Part shown: positions 25,518-34,288 of the stretch, one piece after another
Position numbering within the stretch: the stretch's first letter is position 1
Layout: every line of letters begins with the position of its first letter
Origin: Microtetraspora sp. NBRC 16547
GTDB taxonomy: Bacteria; Actinomycetota; Actinomycetes; Streptosporangiales; Streptosporangiaceae
Direction: 5' to 3'
Assembly: GCF_030268965.1 (NCBI RefSeq)
Contig: NZ_BSSE01000025.1
Coordinates: forward strand, 43,592 to 107,591
Length of the DNA: 64,000 bases
Translations under genes and position numbers: made by a program
Notes under the pieces: model-generated
The model's database searches: none
The model's input: the letters and a program-made list of their open reading frames with translations, nothing else
Told to the model about the DNA's origin: nothing

Positions 25518-27049
25518 GACATCTCCAACCTGACGCCGGACAGGTGGAGCCTGCCGCGTACGGTCCTGACCGTGGTGGACCCCTCGCACGGGCGCAGCGT
25601 GAGCCGGACGCCGTGCGCGGAGCCGCTCGCGGTGACGGTCCGGCTCGCCGGGACACGGGCGCTGAGAGCGAGGTCGAGCAGGCCGAGCAGTGCTTGGGTC
25701 TCCGGCTCGTCCAGCACCCGGTCGTAGAGGCCGTCAGCCGCCAGCGCGAGGGCGGCGCCGCGGCGTTCCCGCTGGAGCTTGATTTGCTCGGTGCGCAGCC
25801 GTTCCCGCTGGGCGTCGTTCCGTTCGATCCTCGCGGTGCTCCCGGTCTTCCGCGGTTCCCGGCCGGCCTCCACCAGGCCCCGCGCGAGCGGTACGGGGTC
25901 GGCGTCCCACCAGGACAGCCGGGCCGGGATGAGCTCGGGGTCCTCGTGCGGCACCGCGATGTGGCGTGGCCCGCCGAGGCCGAAGACGGCCTGGAAGAGT
26001 CCGTGCGCCGCCTCGTCGTCCGGGCAGGAGACGAACCACTGCGCCAGGTGGCGTAGCTGGCTTTCCCGGCTGACGCCCCCGCGACGCGCCTCGGTCACCC
26101 TTCTGAGCAGGGCGAGCACGCCCGCGATCGCGGTGACGGTAGCCGTCTGCAGCCGGTCGGCCTCGGTGGGCGCGTCGCGGCCGGTGCCGGTGCCGGTGCC
26201 GAACCAGTGGGTCAGACCGGCCCAGCGCTGCCGCCAGTCGTCCTCCCGCTCACTGGCCGTGCGGAAGAGCCGGTCGTCCGCGGAGGTGGCCTGCGCGATC
26301 AGCCGGTCCACTCCGGTCTCCGCCACGGTGTGCACGGCCGCCGCCAGGCGGGGGGTGTAGCGGGCCAGCTCCGCGGTGAACTCGCGCATGTGGGTGAGGA
26401 GCGCGTCCTTGTGCCGGAGGAAGACCTCGGGCCGGGTGTCATTGGTCCGGGCGAGATCGCCGAGCATCAGGTAGAAACGGGCCGCCCGCTGCGCCATGTC
26501 GCCCAGGACCTGGTCCAGGCGGCTGAGCTTGCGGTAGACCTCGTCGGCGTCGCCGACCTCGTTGGCCGTCGCCAGCGCCTGCAGGTCGGTCAGAATGTCG
26601 GGAAATATCAGCCTTGATAGTTGAGCGTCTTCCAGGGTTGCCCCGAGCACGTCCTCGACCGCGCGGTACGCCCGGTAGCCCGCCTGGGTGAACTGGTAGA
26701 CGTAATGCCGGTTGCGGTACTCGGCCAGGTTGGCGGCCCGGGTCCCGTCATAGCTCCGGTCGAGCAGCCGCCAGTCGTTCAGCGAGTCGAGCAGCGGCTG
26801 CACCTCACCGATCTCCGGGCAGGCCGGGTGCTCCGCACGCAGCTGCGCGAGCAGATCCCGCGCGCTGCCGGCGTGCAGCAGCACCTGGTAGTTGGCCCGG
26901 CCGCGGTCGAAGGCGCGGAGCAGCCAGAGGTACTCGTTGCGCTTCTCCGCGGCGGCGAAATGGAACAGCCGCATCCGGTCGTCGAGAGTGAACGCGTCTA
27001 TCCCGAAGGAGCCGCCCGCTACGGAGGGTTCGGGGGCGAGTGGGTCCAT
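25514..27049 (-). CDS. jetA: Wadjet type II JetA (TIGR02677; DUF2397, MukF/kleisin-like)
   Basis: About 511 residues of the TIGR02677/DUF2397 family, the MukF-like kleisin of type II Wadjet. An N-terminal winged-helix region (RLFHFAAAEKRNEYLWLLRAF; QFTQAGYRAYRAVEDVL) is followed by helices and a C-terminal segment rich in charged residues. The start is uncertain. The frame is open to 27148 (GTG, 9 nt after the helicase stop), with ATGs at 27088 and 27049. Family similarity begins near residue 50 of the longest form, so I use 27049, although its ribosome-binding site is poorly spaced. Confidence 0.85.
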   Translation of the reverse strand: MDPLAPEPSVAGGSFGIDAFTLDDRMRLFHFAAAEKRNEYLWLLRAFDRGRANYQVLLHAGSARDLLAQLRAEHPACPEIGEVQPLLDSLNDWRLLDRSYDGTRAANLAEYRNRHYVYQFTQAGYRAYRAVEDVLGATLEDAQLSRLIFPDILTDLQALATANEVGDADEVYRKLSRLDQVLGDMAQRAARFYLMLGDLARTNDTRPEVFLRHKDALLTHMREFTAELARYTPRLAAAVHTVAETGVDRLIAQATSADDRLFRTASEREDDWRQRWAGLTHWFGTGTGTGRDAPTEADRLQTATVTAIAGVLALLRRVTEARRGGVSRESQLRHLAQWFVSCPDDEAAHGLFQAVFGLGGPRHIAVPHEDPELIPARLSWWDADPVPLARGLVEAGREPRKTGSTARIERNDAQRERLRTEQIKLQRERRGAALALAADGLYDRVLDEPETQALLGLLDLALSARVPASRTVTASGSAHGVRLTLRPCEGSTTVRTVRGRLHLSGVRLEMS

Positions 27050-27157
27050 GGCCTTCCATCCGCTTGGGGCGCCAGAGGTGAATGCCATCAAGGATGCCGC
27101 ATGCCGTCGACGGAACGGACCGCTCCGGAGGATGTCCCGCTCCGCCACCCGCGGCTC

Positions 27158-30100
27158 TCACACCAGGGTCAGCGGGGTCACCGCGGTGAGCACACGCAAC
27201 GCCGCCTCCCGGCTGAGTTGGTCGTGGTAGCGCTCGTTTCGCCGGGTGCGCAGGCAGCCGTAGCAGGAGGTCTCCGTCCCGCAGTCGCAGGAGGCGACCC
27301 GGCGCAGGGCCGCGGCAGTGACCACGTCAAGCGCCTCCGCGATCCGCAGCGCACTGCCCGCACCTCCCGGCACCGTATCGAAGATCGCCAGGCCGGTCCG
27401 GCCGTCGGAGCCGGGATTGATCACTCCGTCCACGTCGTTCCTGCTGATCTCCAGGCCCTCGGCGGCACCTTCGAGCAGGGCGTACAGGGCGGAGCGCAAC
27501 TGCCCGGAACCGGTCACGCCGGGCGCGTCGAGGCGCAGTTCCAGGATGTCGGTCTCGTAACTGTGCGCCAGGGAGCGCCAGCGCAGCGGTCCGGTGCACG
27601 CCGTCCGGCGCAGTGGGTGGACATGCGACTTCGCGGTCTTGCCGACCTTGGCGGTACCCCAGCCGCACCAGTCGCAGATCAGGAACCCGCTGCCGGAGGT
27701 GCCCTCGGACAGGACGACCAGCCGTCCCCGGGAACCGGAACGGCACCAGACGCTGGCACGGCTCGGCGCCGTCCAGTGCCGTTCGGCCAGCTCCTCGCCC
27801 AGGGAGACGACGTGTGTGGCGCCGCGCCAGGAGGTTTTCGGCGGGGCGCCGGACGGTTTGGCGGTGCGCGGGTCGGCGACGAAGCCGAACTCCGGTACGT
27901 AGTACTGCCGCAGCGGCCCGTCGCCGGGACTGCCGCAGGCGGGGCAGGCCGCCTCCAGCGTCCGGTCGCCCTCACGATAGTGCTGGCAGGAACGGCAGAC
28001 CGTGTAGTACCTGCTGATCAGCTCACGCCCGGGCAGCCGGTAGACCCCCGCCGAACGCCACAGCACGCCGCCGGCGACCACCTCGGAGCCGGGAGCGTAC
28101 TCGTAGATCGCCGAGGACAGGTCGCGGCTGAGCTCCAGGCGGGCTCCCACCTGGCTGTCGCAGTGCGCGGTGCGCAGCTCCACACTGTCCACCGGGAAGC
28201 CGTACTTCGGGAGCACGTTCCGGTTGGCCAGGAAGCCGATCAGGGGGCGTCGGGTCAGCGTGTTGACCGTACGCTCGTAACGTGCGGCGAGGTCGCTGCG
28301 GCGCTGCGCGAACGCCTCCTGACGGCGCTCCTCGAACGCCTCGATGTCCTGGGTGAGCTCCAGGCGTACCTGTTCCAGGAGATCACACAGCACGTCCACC
28401 CACGCGCCCGTCTCCACCCCCAGAGTGGCGGCGACCGGTGCAGGGAGCACCCGCCGCAGCGAGGCGAGCACGTCGGCGGGGACCGGGGTGAGGAACGCCC
28501 TGACCTGGGGCGTCCCGCCGGAGAGGAAGAAGTCGCCGGCGGTCTTCCAGACCGTGCCCGAGGTCTCCTTGGCGTGCCGGAAGAAGGCCGCGAGCGCCAC
28601 CGAGTGGGCATGACGCCGGTCGATCCGGTCGTTGCCCAGCGGCACGTACGGTGCCCGCACCTGGCCGGAGATCATCGTCTCCGGCTCCTGGTAACGCGAC
28701 AGGTCGTGCGAGCGGCGCTGGGCATAGGTCAGCACGAGCGCGGCGGAATCGGCCCGCCGCCCGGCCCGCCCGGCCCGCTGGATGTAGTTGGCCGTGGTCG
28801 GCGGCATGTTGCGCAGCATCACCGCCTGCAGTTCACCGACGTCCACGCCGAGTTCGAACGTGGTGGAGCAGGACAGCACGTTGACCTCGCCGCGCAGGAA
28901 GCGCTGCTGGATGTCGGCGGCCTCCAGGCCGGTCCACTGGGCGGTGTGCTCCCGGGCCAGCAGCGGAACCGGTGTCATCTCCTGATAGAGCACCCGATGG
29001 TGGTCGTCCGCGTCCGGCTCCGCCGGGCCGAGAACCCCCCGGCAGCCGAGTGTCGGGCAGATCCCGCGCAGCGAGTCCGCGCCGACCCGGTGGCACAGGT
29101 CGCAGCGATGGATCCGGGTGGCGGGGGACAGCTTCAGCCAGGTGTGATCCAGCTGGTGGACCCGGCCGAGCCTGGGCAGGGCGGCCGAAACCAGCCAGCC
29201 ATCCCGCAGCGAGGTGAGGAGTTTCCAGCAGCCGTCCAGGATCTCACGGGCGTCCGCGTCGGAGCCGAGGGCGGCGAGGACCCGGCGCAGGTAGTCGAGC
29301 CGCCGGTTGACGCCACGGGTCGGCAGCCAGCTCAGTACCTTCAGCCTGGCTTCGGCGCCGTCGCCGCGGACGTAGATCGGACCACGGCGCGGATCGAACA
29401 GCTCGTCACGCGGATCGACCTCCTCCGGCATGCTCAGCACGCCCTGCCGGCGCAGCGAGTGGGCCAGCTCGGTCAGGAGCAGCCAGCACTCCCGCTCCGT
29501 GAGGCCCAGCTCGAGCAACGGCGCCGGCAGCCGCCAGCCCGGATCCCGGTCCAGTTCCACCCGCATCAGGCCCAGCCCTTCCAGGGACTGGCGTTCGTCC
29601 ATCGCGACGAGTTCCCGCATCACCCACAGGGCCACCGCGCGGCGCCGCTGCTGCCGGGAGGTCCGCCGTTCGAACACCCCAGCCTCCCCCGCGGCCCTGA
29701 CCACCTCGTCCACCACGTCGTCCACCGTGGCGTCGTCGTCCCGGGCGCAAGCTCGCCGGAGACCTGCGAGGATCAGCCGCCGCTGCTGGATCTGGCCGTA
29801 GCTCGACTCCAGGTACGGGGCGAAGTACGCCGCGGCCTGGCGGCTGTCGCTGAAGGTGAGCAGCTTGCGCCCGCCCCCTGGACGGTCCTCGTGCTCGGGC
29901 ATCGGGCTGAGCGCCTGATAGAGGGTCGTGGCCAGCACGGCCGCCGCGGCCTCGTTTCCGCTCTCGAACTGGCGGATCATGGCCGTGCCCCGGGCGCCGC
30001 AGGCCAGACAGCCGCTGGGCGAGTCGGCCGTGGAGGCGAGCCGTCGCACCGGCCGCGGATGGGGCGCGTCGCAGCACGTGTCGGCCGGTCCGGCACTCAG

Positions 30101-31729
30101 CGCCCCGCACGTGCCGCACAGGAACGCGTCCTGCGCCTCGGTCTCCGGCAGGTCCTCCAGTGTCTCGTCGTCCTCGTCGGTGACGTTCGGGCTGTCGCCG
30201 AGCAGCAGCCAGACCCGTGTATCGACCCTGGTCGCCCGCGGGCTGAACACTTGTCCGCCGGAGGCGTGCTCCACCGTGCCGATCAGATGGACCGCTCCGC
30301 ACCGTTTACAGGCCCCGAACTCGAACATGACGCCGGCGCATGCCGTACAGACCTCGCGGCGGGCCAGCGACACATGGGGGCCGGCAGGGGTGAGGCAGGT
30401 GAAAGCGCCTTCGGTGGCACGAGCGAACAGGTGGTATCGGGCAGACAGCGCCGAACCGCTCACGGCGATCAGCGCTGCTAGACCCTCTTCCGGGGCCTCC
30501 TGCCCGCCGAAGAGCAGCCGGGCGAGCTCGGCGAACGGCCGGGGCCCCCGGGACAGCGTGCCCCGCAGGGTCGCCATGGTGTGCTCGTGGGCGAGAGCCG
30601 TACCGGCGTCGGGCAGGCCGGAGCGCCGGACCAGCTCGTTTCCCGGGTCCTCGTGCACCGCGAGTTTGCGGTACTCCTCGGCGGTGAGCGGACCCCAGAA
30701 GGGACCGGACGGCATGTCCACCCGTGCCGCGCTCACCAGATCCTGCCGCGCGGGGTCGCCGGGCACCCACTCGAAGGGGGAGTCGAACAACCGGCTCGCG
30801 AACTCCATCACGGCGCCCGGCTGGTCACCGACCGTTGCGCTGGTCGCGATGGACTGAAGGGGCCGTCCGCGTGCGACCCGGTCGCGCAGCCGCCGCAGCA
30901 GCATGCCGAGTTCCTCCGCGCGAGCCCCGTCGTACACGTGTGCCTCGTCCAGGATCACGAACCGCCAGGTGTCCTGTTTCTCGAAGAGCTCCAGGTCGGC
31001 CGGCCGGAGCAACAGGTACTCCAGCATCGCGTAGTTCGTCAGCAGCAGGTGAGGGGGAGCCGCCCGCATCTCCTCCCGGCTCAGCAGTTCGTTGCGGAGC
31101 CGGGGCGTACCTGGATGAAGCTCCTCGAACAGCGCGGCGCCCTGACGGGCGCTTTCCGGGGTGTCCCCGGTGTACCGGCCGAATGTGATGGACGGCACCG
31201 CGGCGAGGAGATCTCGCAACCGCTTGAGCTGGTCGTTGGCCAGGGCGTTCATCGGGTACAGCAGCAGTGCGCGCACGCCGGGCCCGAGTTCACCGCGCGC
31301 CAGCTGCGCAGTGAGGTGGGACAGCACGGGCAGCAGGAAGCTCTCCGTCTTGCCCGAGCCGGTGCCGGTGGCCACCACCAGGTTCCGTCCCGTGGCCGCC
31401 TTGCGGAGCGCCTGCTCCTGATGCAGGTAGAGCGGGCGGTCCGCCGGGAGCGCGGGGCCGGTGAGCGCGGCGAAGGCCGGATCGAGAACGCCTTCGCCGA
31501 TCAGCTCGCGCAGGGTCGCCCCGGTCCGGTAGGGCGGGGTGGCCTCCAGCAACGGCCCCTTGGTCAGCAGCGGGCTCGCCGCCACCTCCGCGGCCAGGGC
31601 CGCGGCGATCCCGGGATCCCGCACCGGCAGCAGCGAACGTAGGTAGCGCCGGTAGGTGCCGGTGATGAGCGCGCCGGTCGCGAGAGGATCCATGCCGTCA
31701 ATCGTTGCAGAGCCATGGATCCGGGACAT
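27158..31729 (-). CDS. Large DEAH-box helicase with DUF1998/MZB C-terminal domain
   Basis: A 1523-residue superfamily-2 helicase. Walker A ATGTGSGKT is at 120-128, DEAH at 261-264 and SAT at 297-299. Motifs V and VI are in STTFELGVDVGELQAVML and YIQRAGRAGRR near 960-1010. Several Cys clusters (CTACAG...CKRCGA, CGTCGA, CLACGA, CDLCHR, CRSCQHY...CPACGS, CDWCGW) suggest zinc ribbons. The C-terminus has the MZB/DUF1998 tetracysteine C-x-C...SCYGCLR-x-RNERYH. Such helicases occur in DISARM (DrmA/DrmB) and Druantia (DruE), but I cannot assign it to either. GGAG precedes ATG 31729; the first 32 bp overlap the upstream gene, and jetA follows. Probable DNA translocase of a defence module. Confidence 0.85.
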   Translation of the reverse strand: MSRIHGSATIDGMDPLATGALITGTYRRYLRSLLPVRDPGIAAALAAEVAASPLLTKGPLLEATPPYRTGATLRELIGEGVLDPAFAALTGPALPADRPLYLHQEQALRKAATGRNLVVATGTGSGKTESFLLPVLSHLTAQLARGELGPGVRALLLYPMNALANDQLKRLRDLLAAVPSITFGRYTGDTPESARQGAALFEELHPGTPRLRNELLSREEMRAAPPHLLLTNYAMLEYLLLRPADLELFEKQDTWRFVILDEAHVYDGARAEELGMLLRRLRDRVARGRPLQSIATSATVGDQPGAVMEFASRLFDSPFEWVPGDPARQDLVSAARVDMPSGPFWGPLTAEEYRKLAVHEDPGNELVRRSGLPDAGTALAHEHTMATLRGTLSRGPRPFAELARLLFGGQEAPEEGLAALIAVSGSALSARYHLFARATEGAFTCLTPAGPHVSLARREVCTACAGVMFEFGACKRCGAVHLIGTVEHASGGQVFSPRATRVDTRVWLLLGDSPNVTDEDDETLEDLPETEAQDAFLCGTCGALSAGPADTCCDAPHPRPVRRLASTADSPSGCLACGARGTAMIRQFESGNEAAAAVLATTLYQALSPMPEHEDRPGGGRKLLTFSDSRQAAAYFAPYLESSYGQIQQRRLILAGLRRACARDDDATVDDVVDEVVRAAGEAGVFERRTSRQQRRRAVALWVMRELVAMDERQSLEGLGLMRVELDRDPGWRLPAPLLELGLTERECWLLLTELAHSLRRQGVLSMPEEVDPRDELFDPRRGPIYVRGDGAEARLKVLSWLPTRGVNRRLDYLRRVLAALGSDADAREILDGCWKLLTSLRDGWLVSAALPRLGRVHQLDHTWLKLSPATRIHRCDLCHRVGADSLRGICPTLGCRGVLGPAEPDADDHHRVLYQEMTPVPLLAREHTAQWTGLEAADIQQRFLRGEVNVLSCSTTFELGVDVGELQAVMLRNMPPTTANYIQRAGRAGRRADSAALVLTYAQRRSHDLSRYQEPETMISGQVRAPYVPLGNDRIDRRHAHSVALAAFFRHAKETSGTVWKTAGDFFLSGGTPQVRAFLTPVPADVLASLRRVLPAPVAATLGVETGAWVDVLCDLLEQVRLELTQDIEAFEERRQEAFAQRRSDLAARYERTVNTLTRRPLIGFLANRNVLPKYGFPVDSVELRTAHCDSQVGARLELSRDLSSAIYEYAPGSEVVAGGVLWRSAGVYRLPGRELISRYYTVCRSCQHYREGDRTLEAACPACGSPGDGPLRQYYVPEFGFVADPRTAKPSGAPPKTSWRGATHVVSLGEELAERHWTAPSRASVWCRSGSRGRLVVLSEGTSGSGFLICDWCGWGTAKVGKTAKSHVHPLRRTACTGPLRWRSLAHSYETDILELRLDAPGVTGSGQLRSALYALLEGAAEGLEISRNDVDGVINPGSDGRTGLAIFDTVPGGAGSALRIAEALDVVTAAALRRVASCDCGTETSCYGCLRTRRNERYHDQLSREAALRVLTAVTPLTLV

Positions 31730-33278
31730 GTCGCTCTCCGGGGGAGATGAAGGCCAGCGGTACGGTGTGCCCGCCCACTCTGACCATCAGGGCGATGTTC
31801 TGGTGCGCGTCCAGACTCGCGTCCAGGGTGTCCAGCACCCGTCGCAATGGATAGTCGCCACGCGCGTGCGGGGTCAACACCTGCACGGTCTCCCCACTCC
31901 CGGTCCTCCCGCTTTCGGTGGCGGCGTCACTGCTGCTTTCGTCGGCGGGTTCGGCGACGACCTCGATGGGAAGCCTCTCCCGGATGCCGGGGATGTCCAG
32001 CCGTAGCGTCTCCAGTTCCTCCACAGCGGCCCTGGTGAGGTGAAGCGGAGCGGTGTGCCATTCCCCTCCGGTCCGTACCCGCATGCGCGGCGGGGTGATG
32101 ATGAGCTCCGTGACCTGGCCGGAGGCGACGCAGGTGATCCGGCGCAGCTGCTCGCGCGAGGCGAAGGCCAGCGCCTGGGGCGTCACCGTCAAGCCGGGCT
32201 CCGCGGCGAATGAGACGTCCGACGGCATCAGGCCTTCGTCGTCGAAGAGCCGGACCGGCGGCTCGTAGCGCACCGCCAGCCCTTCCGCGACGGTCACGGT
32301 CTCCCGGGTCACCCGGCCGCCCGGGGTTCTGGCGGTGACGATGAACGTGCCGAGCAGCGGCCGTGGCAGTCCCGCCCAGAGATCGGCGTGGTCGGCGGGA
32401 CCAGCCGGGTGAGTGCCGGCACGCTCCACTGTGACCGTCCAGTCCCCCTTCGGCAGCCACAGAGCGGGAGGAGAGGCCAGTACGGCGGAGCCGTCCGGTG
32501 TGGTCACGCCGGGGACGGGCCGGCAGGCCGACAGCCGTGGCCTGGACCGTTTCCTGACCGTATGGCGCGGTCCGTCCGTCAGCGCCAGCCAGGCCGCGTT
32601 CCCCAGGTCGACCTGCGCGAGCCGCCAGCCCTCCCACTCAAGGGGGAGCAGGCTTTCGGCGAGCGTCCGGAGCGGGACGTCCGCGGTCGGCTCACGGTCC
32701 CGGGGGTGGACGACCCAGACCGGCCGGGGCGGCAGCTCCGCGGACAGATGTCGTCCGTCTTCGGCGAACACCAGCAGGGTCTCCTCCGTGGGGCGGGGCA
32801 GCGGCGCGCCGGCACGCTGAACCCCCTGCCCGAAGGGGTCGAGATGGAGCGGCGGAGCCTCGCCCGTATCGCCGGAAGCCGAGGTGCCGAAACCGGCATG
32901 CGTCATGATCGACTGCTTGGCGTCCCGATCGGCGGGCAGGCCGAAGGCGCGCAACGCGTTCAGGAACGCGGCACCCCACCTACTCGGGCTCCCCCGATGG
33001 TGGGTGGCCGCCCACCAGTGCGGCCAGAACGGGCTGTCCGGATCGTGGCGGGCGGCGATCCCGGCGAGACTCACCGCGACGCACGCGGGCCAGCGGGTGG
33101 CAAGCTCCTGATGGCCGAGTCGCCGGTAGGCCGTCCCCAGCGCGTCGGCCGCCGCCTCGATCGTCTCTTCGGTCACCTCGGCTTCGATGACCAGCGACAC
33201 CCGCCGCAACTGTGCACCCCACGACCGCTCGAGTAGGTCGAGGAGGGCCGATGCGTCGAAGGTCTGGCGGTCAGGCAT
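31698..33278 (-). CDS. Unrecognised 526-aa protein coupled to the DEAH/DUF1998 helicase
   Basis: A 526-residue protein that I do not recognise. Residues 1-130 are helical, with a conserved-looking WPACVAVSLAGIAARHD...FWPHWWAAT segment. Residues 200-430 look like beta-sandwich repeats (WVVHPRDREP, GTFIVTARTPGG, ITPPRMRVRTGG). A third part (450-526) ends in MVRVGGHTVPLAF. No signal peptide, membrane helix or nucleotide-binding motif is seen. It overlaps the helicase gene by 32 bp and is the first gene of the leftward block leading into jetABCD. Role unknown; a targeting or adaptor subunit for the helicase is an inference from coupling only. It is divergent from the DUF2332 gene, 34 bp away. Confidence 0.75.
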   Translation of the reverse strand: MPDRQTFDASALLDLLERSWGAQLRRVSLVIEAEVTEETIEAAADALGTAYRRLGHQELATRWPACVAVSLAGIAARHDPDSPFWPHWWAATHHRGSPSRWGAAFLNALRAFGLPADRDAKQSIMTHAGFGTSASGDTGEAPPLHLDPFGQGVQRAGAPLPRPTEETLLVFAEDGRHLSAELPPRPVWVVHPRDREPTADVPLRTLAESLLPLEWEGWRLAQVDLGNAAWLALTDGPRHTVRKRSRPRLSACRPVPGVTTPDGSAVLASPPALWLPKGDWTVTVERAGTHPAGPADHADLWAGLPRPLLGTFIVTARTPGGRVTRETVTVAEGLAVRYEPPVRLFDDEGLMPSDVSFAAEPGLTVTPQALAFASREQLRRITCVASGQVTELIITPPRMRVRTGGEWHTAPLHLTRAAVEELETLRLDIPGIRERLPIEVVAEPADESSSDAATESGRTGSGETVQVLTPHARGDYPLRRVLDTLDASLDAHQNIALMVRVGGHTVPLAFISPGERHVPDPWLCND

Positions 33279-33312
33279 GGTGTGATGATCCCTGATCGAA
33301 GGGGTGGGTCAC

Positions 33313-34269
33313 ATGCACGGGATGGAAGGTACGGACACGGCCGATCGCTATCTGCGGTTCGGACGGTTCGAGGCGCGTGGCCACTCGCCCACCTATGAGC
33401 GGTTGTGCGCGGCCGTCGCCGACGACGCCGCGCTCCTTGGGCTGCTCGACGAACTGCCCGTCGCCAAGCGGCAGCCCAACCTGCTGTACGGCGCGGTGCG
33501 GTTCCTCGGCGGTCCGCTGGACGACGGCTTCCTCCCCTGGGTGCACGAGCATTGGGCCGAGGTCAGCGCGGTGATGCGGGAGCGGAGCACGCAGACCAAC
33601 GAGCCCGGCCGGTGCGCCACGCTGTTGCCGCTCCTGACCTCGCTGCCGCAGCCACTGGCGCTGATCGAGGTCGGCGCTTCCGCCGGGCTGTGCCTGTACC
33701 CCGACCGTTATCGGTACCGCTATGACGGCGGGCAGCCGCTGGGGCCGGCCAGCGGGGTCACCCTCGCGTGCCGTACCAACGGCCCGGTGCCGCGAGAGAT
33801 GCCGCGTGTGGTGTGGCGGGCCGGGATCGACCTCAACCCGATCGACGTCCGTGACGTCGAGCAGGTGCGCTGGCTGGAGGCGCTGGTCTGGCCTGAGCAG
33901 GAAGACCGGCTGTCGCGGTTGCGCGCCGCCGTCGATCTCGCCCGGTCGGATCCACCGCACCTCGTGCGAGGCGACGTGAACGAGACGCTCGACGAGCTGG
34001 TGCGGCAGGCGCCGCGAGATGCCACGGTGGTGGTGTTCCACAGCGCGGTGCTCGCCTACCTGCCACCGGCCGAGCGGGAACGGTTCGCCGCGACCATGCG
34101 TCGCCTGCCCGTTCGTTGGATCTCCAACGAGGCGCCGACCGTGCTGCCGGACATCGCCGCACGGCTGGGCCGTACCCCTCCGGCTGATCGTGGCGTGTTC
34201 GTCCTGGCGCTGGACGAGAAGCCCGTCGCGTTCACCGGACCGCACGGGCAGTTCCTCGACTGGCTGTGA
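33313..34269 (+). CDS. DUF2332 family protein
   Basis: A 318-residue DUF2332 protein, common in actinobacteria and some proteobacteria. It contains the Rossmann-like segments LIEVGASAGLCLYPDRY (a glycine-rich SAM-like loop), WRAGIDLNPIDVRD (acidic after strand 2) and VVFHSAVLAYLPP. These resemble class I methyltransferase motifs, though no activity is established for the family. The frame opens at GTG 33304; I use ATG 33313, preceded by AAGGGG. It starts the rightward side of a divergent promoter region facing the helicase-linked gene. Confidence 0.85.
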   Translation: MHGMEGTDTADRYLRFGRFEARGHSPTYERLCAAVADDAALLGLLDELPVAKRQPNLLYGAVRFLGGPLDDGFLPWVHEHWAEVSAVMRERSTQTNEPGRCATLLPLLTSLPQPLALIEVGASAGLCLYPDRYRYRYDGGQPLGPASGVTLACRTNGPVPREMPRVVWRAGIDLNPIDVRDVEQVRWLEALVWPEQEDRLSRLRAAVDLARSDPPHLVRGDVNETLDELVRQAPRDATVVVFHSAVLAYLPPAERERFAATMRRLPVRWISNEAPTVLPDIAARLGRTPPADRGVFVLALDEKPVAFTGPHGQFLDWL

Positions 34270-34288
34270 GAGCCGCGCTACGCGAACG

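Noticed and set aside
24082..25656. Upstream extension of jetC to 1884 residues
   Set aside because: The extension overlaps jetB completely and is Arg/Pro-rich. The GTG at 24081 with GAGGA and the 4-bp overlap mark the start.
26621..30481. A 1286-codon open frame on the plus strand, opposite the helicase and jetA
   Set aside because: It is the antisense shadow of high-GC genes: composition is R/G/P/H-rich, it has no domain, and it crosses two well-supported genes.
27158..33278. Calling the helicase pair DISARM or Druantia
   Set aside because: DISARM needs a methyltransferase and separate DrmA/DrmB/DrmC genes; Druantia needs DruE-sized helicase and DruH-like or other partners. Only domain-level similarity can be claimed.
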